A stretch of DNA of 64,000 nucleotides from contig NZ_JNYY01000003.1 in the NCBI RefSeq assembly GCF_000716785.1, positions 372,001 through 436,000 of the forward strand, given 5' to 3'. The translations under genes and the position numbers were made by a program. Origin of the DNA: Amycolatopsis vancoresmycina. GTDB taxonomy: Bacteria; Actinomycetota; Actinomycetes; Mycobacteriales; Pseudonocardiaceae. Positions 25,555 through 35,090 of this stretch are shown in pieces (positions within the stretch are counted from its first letter, which is position 1; the number at the start of each line of letters is the position of its first letter). The notes under the pieces are model-generated. The model saw only the letters and a list, made by a program, of their open reading frames with translations, searched no databases and was not told where the DNA came from.

Positions 25555-26643
25555 ATGAGGCGTTTCGTGACGAGAGCGGCCGCCGTGACGGCCGTCGTGT
25601 TTCCGCTGGCCGGAGTGGGTGTCGCCGGGGCGCAGAGCCAGGCCGTCGACGAGAAGACCGGCCCGGTTTCGTTCGCGAACATCGCCTCGGTGCGGATCGG
25701 GGCCGAAGGCCAGCGCGGTGGCGCCCTGATCACCGAAACGCAACGGTCGCCGCTGCTGCCCGGCCAGTCGAAGCTCGGCGCGGACCGCGTCTCGGTGCCC
25801 AAGGACGACGGCGAGCGCGCCACCTTCGGCGGGCACTACCAGATCGACCTCGGCCGTTACAGCGCGTCACAGAACCCGTACCCGCCGGGCGTCCCGAGCC
25901 GGGACCACAACGTCTTCGCCGCGCTGCAGGCCACCACCGTCCCCAACGCCGTCGCGGAAACGAACTACGCGCTGCGCGACAACTGGCAGGGCGGCGCCCG
26001 GCCGGTCGACAACACCGTGCTCGTCCTGGAGGGCGCCAAGACCTCGGTCGACTGCACCGGCCCCGCGAAACTTTCCTCGGCCGGCACGGTGACGCGGCTG
26101 TGGGTGCGCCAGGCCGGCGGCGGGCTCGGCATCGTCCCGATGCCCGGCGGCACCGCCGGCCTCCAGCTGTCGAACCTCCGGCTCGGCCCGCCCGGCGACA
26201 TCGCGAACGCCGACCGGGCGACGACGGTCTCCGACGTCAAGCTGACCCGCGTCGCCGCCTTCGACCAGCTGATCCGCCAGGACGGCTGGCGCGGCGGCGA
26301 CTTCACCGCGGTCGCCGGCTGGCGGATCGAGATCACCACCCACGTCAAGGACGCCCAGGGTGCCGCGCTGCAGGACGTGCGGACCACCATCGTCCTCGGC
26401 GGGGTCAGCTGCTCGGTGCCGAAGGGGTTCGTCGCGAAGGCCGCCGGTCCCACCGGCGGCGCGACCGCCACGCAGGCCCCCGTGCCGACCCAGGTCCCGG
26501 CCGGGTACCTGGGCGCGGCCGCGCCCGCCACGGACGGCGACGGCTCCCGCATCCCGCTCGGCCTCGGCCTGCTCTTCGGCGGGGTGTTCTTCGCCGCGGT
26601 CGCCCTGCTGCTCGGCCGGCGGCGCAAGTCCGGGACGGACTAG
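25555..26643 (+). CDS. Secreted, C-terminally membrane-anchored surface protein
   Basis: A 362-residue protein with a signal peptide (RRFVTRAAAVTAVVFPLAGVGVAGAQ), a ~270-residue extracellular region with a Cys pair (VDCTG, VSCSV), a Thr/Pro/Ala linker, a hydrophobic helix (about 328-350) and a RRRKSGTD tail. This is the layout of sortase-anchored proteins of the SCO1860 type, but I see no LPxTG or LAETG motif before the helix (YLGAAAPATDG). It is followed directly by two sortases, suggesting a shared cell-wall role. Confidence 0.8.
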   Translation: MRRFVTRAAAVTAVVFPLAGVGVAGAQSQAVDEKTGPVSFANIASVRIGAEGQRGGALITETQRSPLLPGQSKLGADRVSVPKDDGERATFGGHYQIDLGRYSASQNPYPPGVPSRDHNVFAALQATTVPNAVAETNYALRDNWQGGARPVDNTVLVLEGAKTSVDCTGPAKLSSAGTVTRLWVRQAGGGLGIVPMPGGTAGLQLSNLRLGPPGDIANADRATTVSDVKLTRVAAFDQLIRQDGWRGGDFTAVAGWRIEITTHVKDAQGAALQDVRTTIVLGGVSCSVPKGFVAKAAGPTGGATATQAPVPTQVPAGYLGAAAPATDGDGSRIPLGLGLLFGGVFFAAVALLLGRRRKSGTD

Positions 26644-27285
26644 GTGCTGCGCACCGCGCTGGCCGCCGTCTCGGCGGCGCTGGCCGTGGCCGCCTTCGCG
26701 GCCGGGATCATCGTGCTGACCTGGCTGCCGCCGGCCACCACGTCGCTCGCCGCCGCGCCGCCGCCCGGCGCGCTGCCCGGCGAGGACGCGGCACCGGCCG
26801 TGCTGCCCGCCGACAGCGAGTCCGCCGCGCAGCAGCGTCCGGGCACGGTCCGGCTGCCCGGCGGCGCGACCGCTCGCCTGGTCCGCACCGAACTCACCGG
26901 CACGGGCGTGCTGCCGATCCCGCGCGGCCTCGGCGACGCCGCCTGGTGGGGCGCCAAGCTGGGCGCGGCCCAGGGCGCGGCCCTGCTGTCGGGGCACGTG
27001 AACTGGGAGGGGCGGCGCGGGCCGTTCGACGAGCTGTGGCGGATGCGCCAAGGCGACGAGGTCAGCGTCGTCGACGCGCGCGGCGGCCGCTGGGTCTACC
27101 GCGTGGACGACGTCGTCACGGTCCCGAAGGAGCTCCTGCCGGACCAGGCCGCCCGGTGGTTCGGGCAGGACGGCCCGCACCGGCTCGTGCTGGTCACCTG
27201 CGGCGGCGACTACGTCGGCGGCACCGAGGGGTACGACGAGAACCGCCTGGTCACCGCCCGCCTGGTGACGCGCCCCACCGGCTGA
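26644..27285 (+). CDS. Class F sortase
   Basis: A 213-residue membrane-bound transpeptidase. N-terminal anchor (ALAAVSAALAVAAFAAGIIV), then the catalytic His (LLSGHVNWEG), Cys (VLVTCGGDY) and Arg (YDENRLV). GTG start begins right after the TAG of the preceding gene. Very similar to the next gene, hence a tandem duplication. Confidence 0.9.
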   Translation: MLRTALAAVSAALAVAAFAAGIIVLTWLPPATTSLAAAPPPGALPGEDAAPAVLPADSESAAQQRPGTVRLPGGATARLVRTELTGTGVLPIPRGLGDAAWWGAKLGAAQGAALLSGHVNWEGRRGPFDELWRMRQGDEVSVVDARGGRWVYRVDDVVTVPKELLPDQAARWFGQDGPHRLVLVTCGGDYVGGTEGYDENRLVTARLVTRPTG

Positions 27286-27359
27286 TCGGGTCCGGTGCAA
27301 CCTCCCGCGGCCTTCGCGGCATGCCTGTCCGTGCACTGGACACGACAGCGAAGGAGCAC

Positions 27360-28019
27360 ATGCCCATGCAGGAGCGGAACCCGGCGGAGCCGAAGAAGGG
27401 CTCCGGCCGCTGGTGGATCGTCGGCGTCGCCGGGGCGTTCGTGGTCGCGGCGCTGGTCGCGACCCTCCTCGTGTTCACCGGAAAGGATGAACCTGCGGTC
27501 GCGAACGGCGCCGGTGGGCCGGTCCCGGCCGCGAACCAGCCGTCCTCGCCGGCCACCGCGCAGGACACCGGCCGGGACCCGGCCCGGCTGTCCCTGCCCG
27601 GCGGCGGCACCGCGAAGCTGCTCCAGGAGGACCTCGACGCCTCGGGCGCGCTGAAGATCCCCGAGGGCCTCGACGAGGCCGCCTGGTGGGGCGCGAAGCT
27701 GGGTGCGGACCACGGCGTCGCGCTGCTGTCCGGGCACGTGAACTGGAAGGGCAGGAAGGGCCCGTTCGACGAGCTCTGGCGGGTCAAGCAGGGGCAGGAG
27801 GTCAAGCTGACCGACGCGGCGGGCGGCGCGTGGGTGTACCGGGTCGACGCCACGGAGACGATCCACAAGTCCGAGCTGGCCGGCCGGTCCGAGCAGCTGT
27901 TCGACCCGGACGGGCCGCACAAGCTGCTGCTGGTCACCTGCGGCGGCGAGTACGTCGGCGGCAGCGAGGGCTACGAGGACAACCGCGTCGTGACGGCGTC
28001 GCTGGTGTCGCGGCCGTAG
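27360..28019 (+). CDS. Class F sortase (second copy)
   Basis: A 219-residue paralogue of the upstream sortase, with the same block AAWWGAKLGAD...ALLSGHVNWKG, Cys in LLVTCGGEYV and Arg in YEDNRVV. A cytoplasmic Lys/Arg stretch precedes the anchor helix. Two in-frame ATGs exist: 27360, and 27366, which has the better spacing from AAGGAG. Confidence 0.9.
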   Translation: MPMQERNPAEPKKGSGRWWIVGVAGAFVVAALVATLLVFTGKDEPAVANGAGGPVPAANQPSSPATAQDTGRDPARLSLPGGGTAKLLQEDLDASGALKIPEGLDEAAWWGAKLGADHGVALLSGHVNWKGRKGPFDELWRVKQGQEVKLTDAAGGAWVYRVDATETIHKSELAGRSEQLFDPDGPHKLLLVTCGGEYVGGSEGYEDNRVVTASLVSRP

Positions 28020-28107
28020 GCTCACCTGCGCGAAAAGCGGTGGGCCCCGGCCGATACCCTGGACGTTCCAGTCCTGAACCGTCCCCGCAAGCTTTTCGGA
28101 GCGTGGA

Positions 28108-29496
28108 GTGCCCACGAACACCATTGAGAAGATCATCAGCCTGTGCAAGCGCCGTGGTTTCGTCTTCGCCAGCGGAGAGATCTACGGCGGCACCCGCTCT
28201 GCGTGGGACTACGGGCCGCTCGGGGTCGAGCTCAAGGACAACATCAAGCGCCAGTGGTGGAAGACCGTCGTCCAGGGCCGTGACGACGTCGTCGGCCTCG
28301 ACTCCTCGGTGATCCTGCCGCGGGAGGTCTGGGTCGCGTCCGGGCACGTCAACGTGTTCACCGACCCGCTGATCGAGTGCCTGTCGTGCCACAAGCGCTT
28401 CCGCGCCGACCAGCTCGCCGAGGAGTTCGCGGCGCGCACCGGCAAGGAGACCAGCGAGGACGACCTGTCCGAGGTGCCGTGCCCGAACTGCGGCACGCGC
28501 GGCAAGTACACCCCGCCGCGGGACTTCAACATGATGCTGAAGACCTACCTCGGCCCGGTGGAGTCCGAAGAGGGCCTGCACTACCTCCGCCCGGAGACCG
28601 CGCAGGGCATCTTCGTGAACTTCTCCAACGTCCAGACGACGTCGCGGAAGAAGCCGCCGTTCGGCATCGGCCAGATCGGCAAGTCCTTCCGCAACGAGAT
28701 CACGCCGGGCAACTTCATCTTCCGGACGCGCGAGTTCGAGCAGATGGAGATGGAGTTCTTCGTCGAGCCGGGCGAGGACGAGCGCTGGCACCAGTACTGG
28801 ATCGACGAGCGCACGAAGTGGTACACGGACCTCGGCATCAAGGCCGACAACCTGCGCCACTACGAGCACCCGAAGGAAAAGCTCTCGCACTACGCGAAGC
28901 GCACCGTCGACATCGAGTACCGGTTCGCGTTCAACGCCGGTCAGGAGTGGGGCGAGCTCGAGGGCATCGCGAACCGCACCGACTTCGACCTGACGACGCA
29001 CTCGAACCACTCGGGCCAGGACCTGTCGTTCTTCGACCAGGCCTCGGGCCAGCGGTACCGGCCGTTCGTCATCGAGCCGGCGGCCGGTGTCGGCCGGTCG
29101 ATGATGGCGTTCCTGGTGGACTCCTACGTCGAGGAAGAGGTGCCGAACGCCAAGGGCGGCACCGACATCCGCGTGGTGCTGAAGCTCGACCCGCGGCTGT
29201 CGCCGTTCAAGGTCGCGGTGCTGCCGCTGTCGCGCAACGCCGACCTGACCCCGAAGGCGAAGGAGGTCGCGGCCACCCTGCGCAAGCACTGGAACGTCGA
29301 CTTCGACGACGCCCAGGCGATCGGCCGCCGCTACCGCCGCCAGGACGAGATCGGCACGCCGTACTGCGTCACGGTCGACTTCGACTCGCTCGAGGACCAG
29401 GCCGTGACGGTGCGCGAGCGCGACTCGATGTCGCAAGAGCGGATCGCGATCGACAAGCTCGAGTCCTACCTGGCGGGCCGCCTCATCGGCTGCTGA
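28108..29496 (+). CDS. glyS: Glycyl-tRNA synthetase (alpha2 type)
   Basis: A 462-residue class II aminoacyl-tRNA synthetase. Motif 2 region FRNEITPGNFIFRTREFEQM and motif 3 region EPAAGVGRSMMAFL are visible. An internal Cys4-type site (CLSC ... CPNC) lies near 90-130. The C-terminal anticodon-binding domain starts near 370. GTG at 28108. Synteny with smtB/zur supports orthology to the mycobacterial gene. Confidence 0.96.
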   Translation: MPTNTIEKIISLCKRRGFVFASGEIYGGTRSAWDYGPLGVELKDNIKRQWWKTVVQGRDDVVGLDSSVILPREVWVASGHVNVFTDPLIECLSCHKRFRADQLAEEFAARTGKETSEDDLSEVPCPNCGTRGKYTPPRDFNMMLKTYLGPVESEEGLHYLRPETAQGIFVNFSNVQTTSRKKPPFGIGQIGKSFRNEITPGNFIFRTREFEQMEMEFFVEPGEDERWHQYWIDERTKWYTDLGIKADNLRHYEHPKEKLSHYAKRTVDIEYRFAFNAGQEWGELEGIANRTDFDLTTHSNHSGQDLSFFDQASGQRYRPFVIEPAAGVGRSMMAFLVDSYVEEEVPNAKGGTDIRVVLKLDPRLSPFKVAVLPLSRNADLTPKAKEVAATLRKHWNVDFDDAQAIGRRYRRQDEIGTPYCVTVDFDSLEDQAVTVRERDSMSQERIAIDKLESYLAGRLIGC

Positions 29497-29527
29497 CCCC
29501 CCCGGGGCCCGGGTACCCCTGACACCT

Positions 29528-29546
29528 GTCACGGCGAGGTCGTGAC
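29528..29546. promoter_or_regulatory. Dyad upstream of ABC exporter operon
   Basis: GTCACG-N7-CGTGAC, perfect 6-bp arms, 45 bp before the exporter ATPase start. It could be the binding site of the linked response regulator; inferred from position only. Confidence 0.35.
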
Positions 29547-29590
29547 GCACGGTCTGGGGACCCGGGCCGCCCGGGCGGCAGCCTGGGGGC

Positions 29591-30523
29591 ATGCGAGAAA
29601 CAGACACCCAGGCGGTGGCGGCGGGGGCCGCGGTCCACCTCACCGGCCTGCGGAAGCACTACGGCGAGGTCCACGCGGTCGACGGCGTCGACCTGACCAT
29701 CGCCCCGGGCGAGGTGGTCGCCCTGCTCGGCCCGAACGGCGCCGGCAAGTCCACCACCGTCGACATGATCCTGGGCCTGACCAGCCCAGGCGCCGGTGAC
29801 GTGCGCGTGTTCGGCCGCCGTCCGATCGACGCCGTCCGGGCCGGGCTGATCGGCGCGATGCTGCAGGGCGGCGCCCTGATGGACGACCTGACCGTCGGGG
29901 AGACCGTCGGGATGGTCGCCGCGCTGCACCGCAAGCCGATGCCGGTGGCCGAGGCCCTGCGCGCCGCCGGTGTCGAGGAGCTGGCCGGCCGCCGCGCGAA
30001 CAAGCTCTCCGGTGGCCAGAAGCAGCGCGTCCGCTTCGCCGTCGCCCTGGTCAGCAATCCCGACCTGCTGATCCTCGACGAGCCGACCGCGGCGATGGAC
30101 GTCGGCACGCGGCGCGAGTTCTGGCAGTCGATGTACTCCTTCACCGAGTCCGGCCGCACGGTCCTGTTCGCGACGCACTACCTCGAAGAGGCCGAGGAGT
30201 TCGCCGACCGGGTGGTGCTGATGCGCCGCGGCCGGATCGTCGCCGACGGGTCCGTCGCCGAGGTCCGCGCGCTGGCCGGCGGCCGCACCCTGCGCGCGGC
30301 CGTCCCGGGTGCCACCGACGCCGTCATCGCCGCGCTGCCCGGCGTCAAGGAGTTCGAGCTGCGCGGCGAGCGCGTCGCGATCTCCAGCGCCGACTCCGAC
30401 GCCACGCTCTGGGCGCTCAAGGCCGCGGTGCCGGCCGTGCACGACGTCGAAATCAGCGCCGTCGGCCTCGAAGGCGCCTTCCTGTCCCTGACCGCCGACG
30501 AAACCGCGGAGCCCGTGCGATGA
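29591..30523 (+). CDS. ABC transporter ATP-binding protein
   Basis: A 310-residue ABC-2-type exporter ATPase (CcmA/DrrA class). Walker A GPNGAGKST (about 48-56), signature LSGGQKQR, Walker B LLILDEPTAAMD and H-loop ATHYLEEAEEF are intact. ATGA overlap couples it to the permease gene. Linked to a two-component system, as in antibiotic- or lipid-sensing export loci. Substrate unknown. Confidence 0.93.
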   Translation: MRETDTQAVAAGAAVHLTGLRKHYGEVHAVDGVDLTIAPGEVVALLGPNGAGKSTTVDMILGLTSPGAGDVRVFGRRPIDAVRAGLIGAMLQGGALMDDLTVGETVGMVAALHRKPMPVAEALRAAGVEELAGRRANKLSGGQKQRVRFAVALVSNPDLLILDEPTAAMDVGTRREFWQSMYSFTESGRTVLFATHYLEEAEEFADRVVLMRRGRIVADGSVAEVRALAGGRTLRAAVPGATDAVIAALPGVKEFELRGERVAISSADSDATLWALKAAVPAVHDVEISAVGLEGAFLSLTADETAEPVR

Positions 30524-31260
30524 ACGCCACCTACCTGCTCACCGAGATCCGCCGGAACTTCCGGGCGCCGCGGTTCCTGGTCTTCGTGGTCGCCTTCCCG
30601 GTGCTGATGTTCCTGTTGCAGGCCAACGTCTTCACCAAGACCAGCGACCCCGAACACGCGAAGATCGCCGCCATCATCATGATCAACATGATGACCTTCG
30701 GCACCTTCGCCGCCGCCAACACCAGCGGCGGGCGGCTCGCACTGGAACGCGCGCTCGGCTGGCAGCGGCAGCTGCGGCTGACCCCGCTGACCGGGTTCGG
30801 CTACCTCGGCGGCAAAGCGCTGTCCGGGATGCTCGTCGGGCTGCCGGCGCTGATCCTCGTGCCGCTGCTGGCCGTGACCGCCGAGGGGGTGCACCTGGAC
30901 GCGGCCGGCTGGGTCCGGATCTTCGCCGGTGTCTGGCTCGGCACGCTCCCGCTGGTCCTGCTCGGCCTGCTGATCGGGCAGTTCGGCACGCCGGACTCGA
31001 TGCAGCCGATCAGCATGATCGTCACCCTCGGCATGGGCTTCCTCGGCGGCCTGTGGATCCCGCTGGAGACGATGCCGTCCTGGATGCACGACGTCGCGCA
31101 GATCATGCCGACGTACTGGGTGCTGCAGGTGGTGCGGCCCGCGGTGACCACCGACATGGTGGTGTCGCTGCCGCAGGCGGCCGGCGTGCTCGGCGCGTGG
31201 ACCGTCGTGCTCGGGGCGCTGGTGATCAGGCGTTACCGTAAGGACAGTGCCCGCGTCTGA
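30520..31260 (+). CDS. ABC-2 type transporter permease
   Basis: A 246-residue membrane protein with about six helices (FLVFVVAFPVLMFLLQANVF; MLVGLPALILVPLLAVTAEG; MIVTLGMGFLGGLWIPLE). It forms the membrane half of the exporter encoded upstream and starts inside that gene (4-nt overlap). The histidine kinase follows 26 bp later. Confidence 0.92.
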   Translation: MNATYLLTEIRRNFRAPRFLVFVVAFPVLMFLLQANVFTKTSDPEHAKIAAIIMINMMTFGTFAAANTSGGRLALERALGWQRQLRLTPLTGFGYLGGKALSGMLVGLPALILVPLLAVTAEGVHLDAAGWVRIFAGVWLGTLPLVLLGLLIGQFGTPDSMQPISMIVTLGMGFLGGLWIPLETMPSWMHDVAQIMPTYWVLQVVRPAVTTDMVVSLPQAAGVLGAWTVVLGALVIRRYRKDSARV

Positions 31261-31286
31261 GGGCCCGACGAGGACGAGGAACGGCG

Positions 31287-32489
31287 ATGGCGGAGTCCGG
31301 CAGGCACCGGTTCGGGCTGAACAGCAGGGAAGCGTGGTGGGAGGACCCGTTCTCCGAACCGGAGGCCGGCGGCCCGGACCGGCTGCGCTGGCCGGTGCTG
31401 GGCGTGGTCTTCCTCCTGCCGTTCCTCATCCCGGCCACGAAGTCGCTGATCGCCGAGCCTGAGGTGACCACCGGGCTCGTCGCGGTCGGCGTGCTGATCT
31501 ACGCCTACGCGCTCTGCTACCTGGTGTTCCCCTTCGCCTTCCGGTGGCCCCGGCCGGCGAAGCTGGGCTTCGGCATCGGGATGAACCTGCTGGGCCTCGG
31601 CACGGTCGCGGCGGTGGGGTCCAGCCCGTTCATCCTGCTCTACGGCACCGCGGTGATGGTGTTCCTGGCCCCGCCCGCGTGGGCGGTCATCGTCGACGTC
31701 CCGACGCTGCTGGTCGGCGCGCTGCTGCTGGGGCTGGCCGGCAAGTTCCAGGACGGCTACGGCGACCTCATCACGGTCGCTTCGGTGACGTTGGCGATGT
31801 TCTTCATGGCCAACCTGGTCCGCGCGGTCCGGCGGCTCGAGCTGGCCAACAAGGAGATCGCCACCCTCGCCGTGACGAACGAACGCCAGCGCGTCGCCCG
31901 CGACCTGCACGACCTGCTCGGGCACAGCCTCACCACGATCACCGTCAAGGCGGGGCTGGCCCGGCGGGTGCTGGAGAGCGCCGGCGACATCCCGCGCGCG
32001 GTCGAGGAGATCCGCGAGGTCGAGAGCCTGACGCGCAGCGCGCTGTCCGACGTCCGCGCGACCGTGTCGGAATACCGCCAGGTGTCGCTGTCGGCGGAGC
32101 TCGTCGGCGCCCGGGCGGCGCTGCGGGCCGCGGAGATCGAGGCCGACCTGCCGCACGCGGTCGACAACGTCCGGCCGGAGTTCCAGACCCCGTTCGGGTA
32201 CGTGCTGCGCGAAGCGATCACGAACGTGCTCCGGCACTCCGGGGCCAAGCAGGTCAAGGTGCGGCTGGGCAGCACCTGGCTGGAGGTCGAGGACGACGGC
32301 CGGGCCACCGAGGTCGTCCGGGGCAACGGCCTGCGCGGGCTCGCCGAGCGGCTCGAGGCCGTCGGGGGCACGCTGCGGACGTCCGTCCGGTCCGGGGGAG
32401 GATTGCTGGTGCGGGCGGAGGTCCCGCAGCCCGAACCGCACGCGGCCACCCCGGCCGTGCGCGCCGAACCCGCGGGAGGACTCGCTTGA
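31287..32489 (+). CDS. Sensor histidine kinase (NarL/DesK type)
   Basis: A 400-residue kinase. An N-terminal region of four to six membrane helices (to about 175) precedes the HisKA_3 box RQRVARDLHDLLGHSL with phospho-His208, and a short HATPase domain (REAITNVLRHSGA; GNGLRGLAERLEAVGG). TTGA overlap with the response regulator gene. Probably senses the substrate of the adjacent exporter. Confidence 0.93.
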   Translation: MAESGRHRFGLNSREAWWEDPFSEPEAGGPDRLRWPVLGVVFLLPFLIPATKSLIAEPEVTTGLVAVGVLIYAYALCYLVFPFAFRWPRPAKLGFGIGMNLLGLGTVAAVGSSPFILLYGTAVMVFLAPPAWAVIVDVPTLLVGALLLGLAGKFQDGYGDLITVASVTLAMFFMANLVRAVRRLELANKEIATLAVTNERQRVARDLHDLLGHSLTTITVKAGLARRVLESAGDIPRAVEEIREVESLTRSALSDVRATVSEYRQVSLSAELVGARAALRAAEIEADLPHAVDNVRPEFQTPFGYVLREAITNVLRHSGAKQVKVRLGSTWLEVEDDGRATEVVRGNGLRGLAERLEAVGGTLRTSVRSGGGLLVRAEVPQPEPHAATPAVRAEPAGGLA

Positions 32490-33091
32490 TCCGGGTGCTG
32501 CTGGCCGACGACCAGGCCATGGTGCGCGGGGCACTGGCCACCGTGCTGGGCCTCGAGAACGACATCGAAGTGGTCGGGCAGGTCGGTTCCGGCGACGAGG
32601 TGGTGGCCGCCGCGCGCGAGACGAAGCCGGACGTCGCCCTGCTGGACGTCCAGATGCCCGGCAAGGACGGCCTGGCGGCCGCGGCGGACCTGCGGGCCGC
32701 GCTCCCGTCCTGCCGGGTGATCATCTGCACCACCTTCGGCCGGCCCGGCTACCTCGCCCGGGCGATGGCGGCGGGCGCGGCCGGGTTCGTCGTCAAGGAC
32801 GCGCCGCCGGAGCAGCTCGTCGAGGCGGTCCGCCGGGTCCACAGTGGACTCCGGGTGGTGGACCCGGCGCTGGCGGCGGAATCCCTCGCCACCGGCGCCA
32901 GCCCGCTCACCGGGCGGGAGCGCGACGTGCTGCGGGAAGCCAGGGACGGCAGCACGGTGGCCGACGTCGCCCGGGCCCTGCACCTCTCGGAAGGCACCGT
33001 CCGCAACCACCTGTCCGCGGCGATCGGCAAGACCGGCGCGCGGACGCGGGCCGAAGCCGTCCGGGTCGCGGAGGAGCGTGGCTGGCTCTGA
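32486..33091 (+). CDS. LuxR/NarL family response regulator
   Basis: A 201-residue regulator. Receiver domain with Asp54 (LLDVQMPGKDG), conserved Thr (CTTFG) and Lys (VVKDAPP), then a LuxR HTH (LTGRERDVLREARDGSTVAD ... GTVRNHLSAAIGKTGA). The TTG start at 32486, preceded by GGAGGA, lies in the TGA of the kinase gene. It is the cognate partner of the kinase. Confidence 0.94.
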   Translation: MIRVLLADDQAMVRGALATVLGLENDIEVVGQVGSGDEVVAAARETKPDVALLDVQMPGKDGLAAAADLRAALPSCRVIICTTFGRPGYLARAMAAGAAGFVVKDAPPEQLVEAVRRVHSGLRVVDPALAAESLATGASPLTGRERDVLREARDGSTVADVARALHLSEGTVRNHLSAAIGKTGARTRAEAVRVAEERGWL

Positions 33092-33106
33092 GCCGCCTCT
33101 GACAGA

Positions 33107-33769
33107 ATGGGGCGGGTGGGTACCGCTGAACGCACCAAACCGTCGCGCGCGAGCTGGGCGCGCCGGATCGCCTTCGGCACCCTCCTGATGCTGCTCGCGC
33201 TGGTCGGCGGCACGGCGTTCCGCGTGTGGGAGGTCGCCCGCGAGAACGACCGGCGCCCCGCGGACGTCATCGTGGTGCTGGGCGCGGCCCAGTACAACGG
33301 CAAGCCGTCGGACATCTACGCCGCCCGGCTGGTGAAGGCGAAGCAGCTCTACGACGCCGGCGTCGCGAAGACGATCGTCACCGCGGGCGGCAAGAAGGCC
33401 GAGGACAACTTCACCGAGGCGCGGGCCGGCCAGCTCTGGCTCACCCGGCGCGGCGTGCCGGCGTCGGCGACGCTCGCGGTCGGCGAGGGCAGCGACACGC
33501 TGCGGAGCCTGCGAGCGGTCGCGCAGCAGGTCGAGGCCCGCGGCTGGCGGACGGCGGTGCTGGTCAGCGACCCGTGGCACTCGTTCCGCGCCCGGACCAT
33601 GGCCGGCGACCTGGGGCTGGAGGCGTGGACCGCGCCGACGCACAGCGGGCCGATCGTCCAGGAGCGCGTCACCCAGGTGCGGTACATCGTCCGCGAGACC
33701 GGCGCGCTGCTGTACTACCGGCTGACGAAGACCCCGGCCGACGATCTGTTCGCCACGTTCCTGGGCTGA
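33107..33769 (+). CDS. YdcF/DUF218 (ElyC-like) membrane-anchored protein
   Basis: A 220-residue protein with an N-terminal helix (FGTLLMLLALVGGTAFRVWE) and a DUF218 domain (DVIVVLGAAQYNGKPSDIYA; TIVTAGGKKAEDN; VLVSDPWHSFRA). ElyC-like proteins act in envelope lipid-carrier metabolism. Start ATG at 33107; a GTG three codons later is possible. 15 bp after the response regulator. Confidence 0.88.
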   Translation: MGRVGTAERTKPSRASWARRIAFGTLLMLLALVGGTAFRVWEVARENDRRPADVIVVLGAAQYNGKPSDIYAARLVKAKQLYDAGVAKTIVTAGGKKAEDNFTEARAGQLWLTRRGVPASATLAVGEGSDTLRSLRAVAQQVEARGWRTAVLVSDPWHSFRARTMAGDLGLEAWTAPTHSGPIVQERVTQVRYIVRETGALLYYRLTKTPADDLFATFLG

Positions 33770-33801
33770 GTTTTGTCGGTGGCCGCGTTTAGGCTGGTCA
33801 C

Positions 33802-35076
33802 GTGGACTACACCGAGCACGACACCGCCCGCCTGCTGCCGGAGCCGGCCAAGGGCGCCGCGCTGCCCGGCGCGCGGGCGGACGGGCGCAGCGCCTTCTCC
33901 CGCGACCGGGCCCGGGTGCTGCACTCCGCCGCGCTGCGGCGGCTCGCCGGCAAGACCCAGGTGGTCGGGCCGGGGGAGGGCGCCGAGGTCACCGGCGTCC
34001 CGCGCACCCGGCTGACGCACTCACTGGAGGTCGCGCAGATCGGCCGTGGCATCGCCGAGGAGCTGGGCGCGGACCCGGACCTCGTCGACACCGCGGGGCT
34101 GGCGCACGACATCGGCCACCCGCCGTTCGGGCACAACGGCGAGCGCGCGCTCGACGAGGTGGCCGCCGCGTGCGGCGGGTTCGAGGGCAACGCGCAGACG
34201 TTGCGCATCCTCACCCGGCTGGAGCCCAAGCTGCTGGATCCCCAGGGTGACCCGGTGGGGCTCAACCTGACCCGCGCCTGCCTGGACGCGGCCACGAAGT
34301 ACCCGTGGCCGCGCAAACCGGGCCGGGTGAAGTACGGCGTGTACGCCGACGACGTCCCGGTGTTCGAGTGGTTCCGGTCGGGGGCGCCGCCGGAGCGGAC
34401 GTGCCTGGAGGCCCAGATCATGGACTGGGCCGACGACGTGGCGTACTCGGTGCACGACGTCGAGGACGGGGTGCTGGCCGGCCGGATCAAGCTGCGCCTG
34501 CTCGCCCACCCGGACGAGCGGGCGGCCGTCGCCGAGGCCGCCGCCAAGCACTTCTCCGCCCAGTCGGTGTCCACTTTGGAGGATGCGGCGGCGGAACTGC
34601 TGGCGCTGCCGGTGGTGGCGGCCCTCGTACCGGCGGAGCCGGACGGTTCACCGGGCGCCCAGGTCGCCCTGAAACGCCTGACGAGCGAACTGGTCGGCCG
34701 CTTCACGACGGCGGCGGTCACCGGAACCCGCGCGGAGTACGGCGAAGGCCCGCTCGGGCGCTACCGGGCCCGCCTGTGCGTCCCGGACCGGGTGGCGGCC
34801 GAGGTGGCCCTGCTGAAGGCGCTGGCACTGCGGTACGTGATGAGCGACCGCCGCCGGCTGGCGATGCAGGAGGGCCAGCGCGAGCTGCTGATCGAGCTGG
34901 TCCACGCCCTCGCCCAGCGCGCCCCGGAGTCCCTCGACCCGCTGTTCGTCCCGGCCTGGAACGCGGCCGCCGACGACGCGGCCCTGCTGCGCGTGGTGGT
35001 CGACCAGGTCGCCTCCCTCACCGACGCCCAAGCCCACGCCTGGCACAGCTGGCACGTCACCCGCCACCACCGCTGA
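33802..35076 (+). CDS. dgt: Deoxyguanosinetriphosphate triphosphohydrolase-like protein
   Basis: A 424-residue HD-domain dNTPase that hydrolyses dGTP to deoxyguanosine and triphosphate. Motifs: RDRARVLHSAALRRLAGKTQ, LTHSLEVAQIGR, LAHDIGHPPFGHNGE (HD), and MDWADDVAYSVHDVEDG. GTG start at 33802. dgt and dnaG are close neighbours in mycobacteria; here about 8 kb of extra genes separate them. Confidence 0.94.
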   Translation: MDYTEHDTARLLPEPAKGAALPGARADGRSAFSRDRARVLHSAALRRLAGKTQVVGPGEGAEVTGVPRTRLTHSLEVAQIGRGIAEELGADPDLVDTAGLAHDIGHPPFGHNGERALDEVAAACGGFEGNAQTLRILTRLEPKLLDPQGDPVGLNLTRACLDAATKYPWPRKPGRVKYGVYADDVPVFEWFRSGAPPERTCLEAQIMDWADDVAYSVHDVEDGVLAGRIKLRLLAHPDERAAVAEAAAKHFSAQSVSTLEDAAAELLALPVVAALVPAEPDGSPGAQVALKRLTSELVGRFTTAAVTGTRAEYGEGPLGRYRARLCVPDRVAAEVALLKALALRYVMSDRRRLAMQEGQRELLIELVHALAQRAPESLDPLFVPAWNAAADDAALLRVVVDQVASLTDAQAHAWHSWHVTRHHR

Positions 35077-35090
35077 CCGTGATCGGCGGG

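Noticed and set aside
25317..28019. A single 900-codon plus-strand protein
   Set aside because: The frame is antisense-like until about 27360; only its end is real (second sortase), while the surface protein and first sortase occupy other frames.
29527..29553. A third ECF41 promoter (TGTCACG)
   Set aside because: No CGTC at 16-nt spacing; the sequence is better explained as a GTCACG/CGTGAC dyad.
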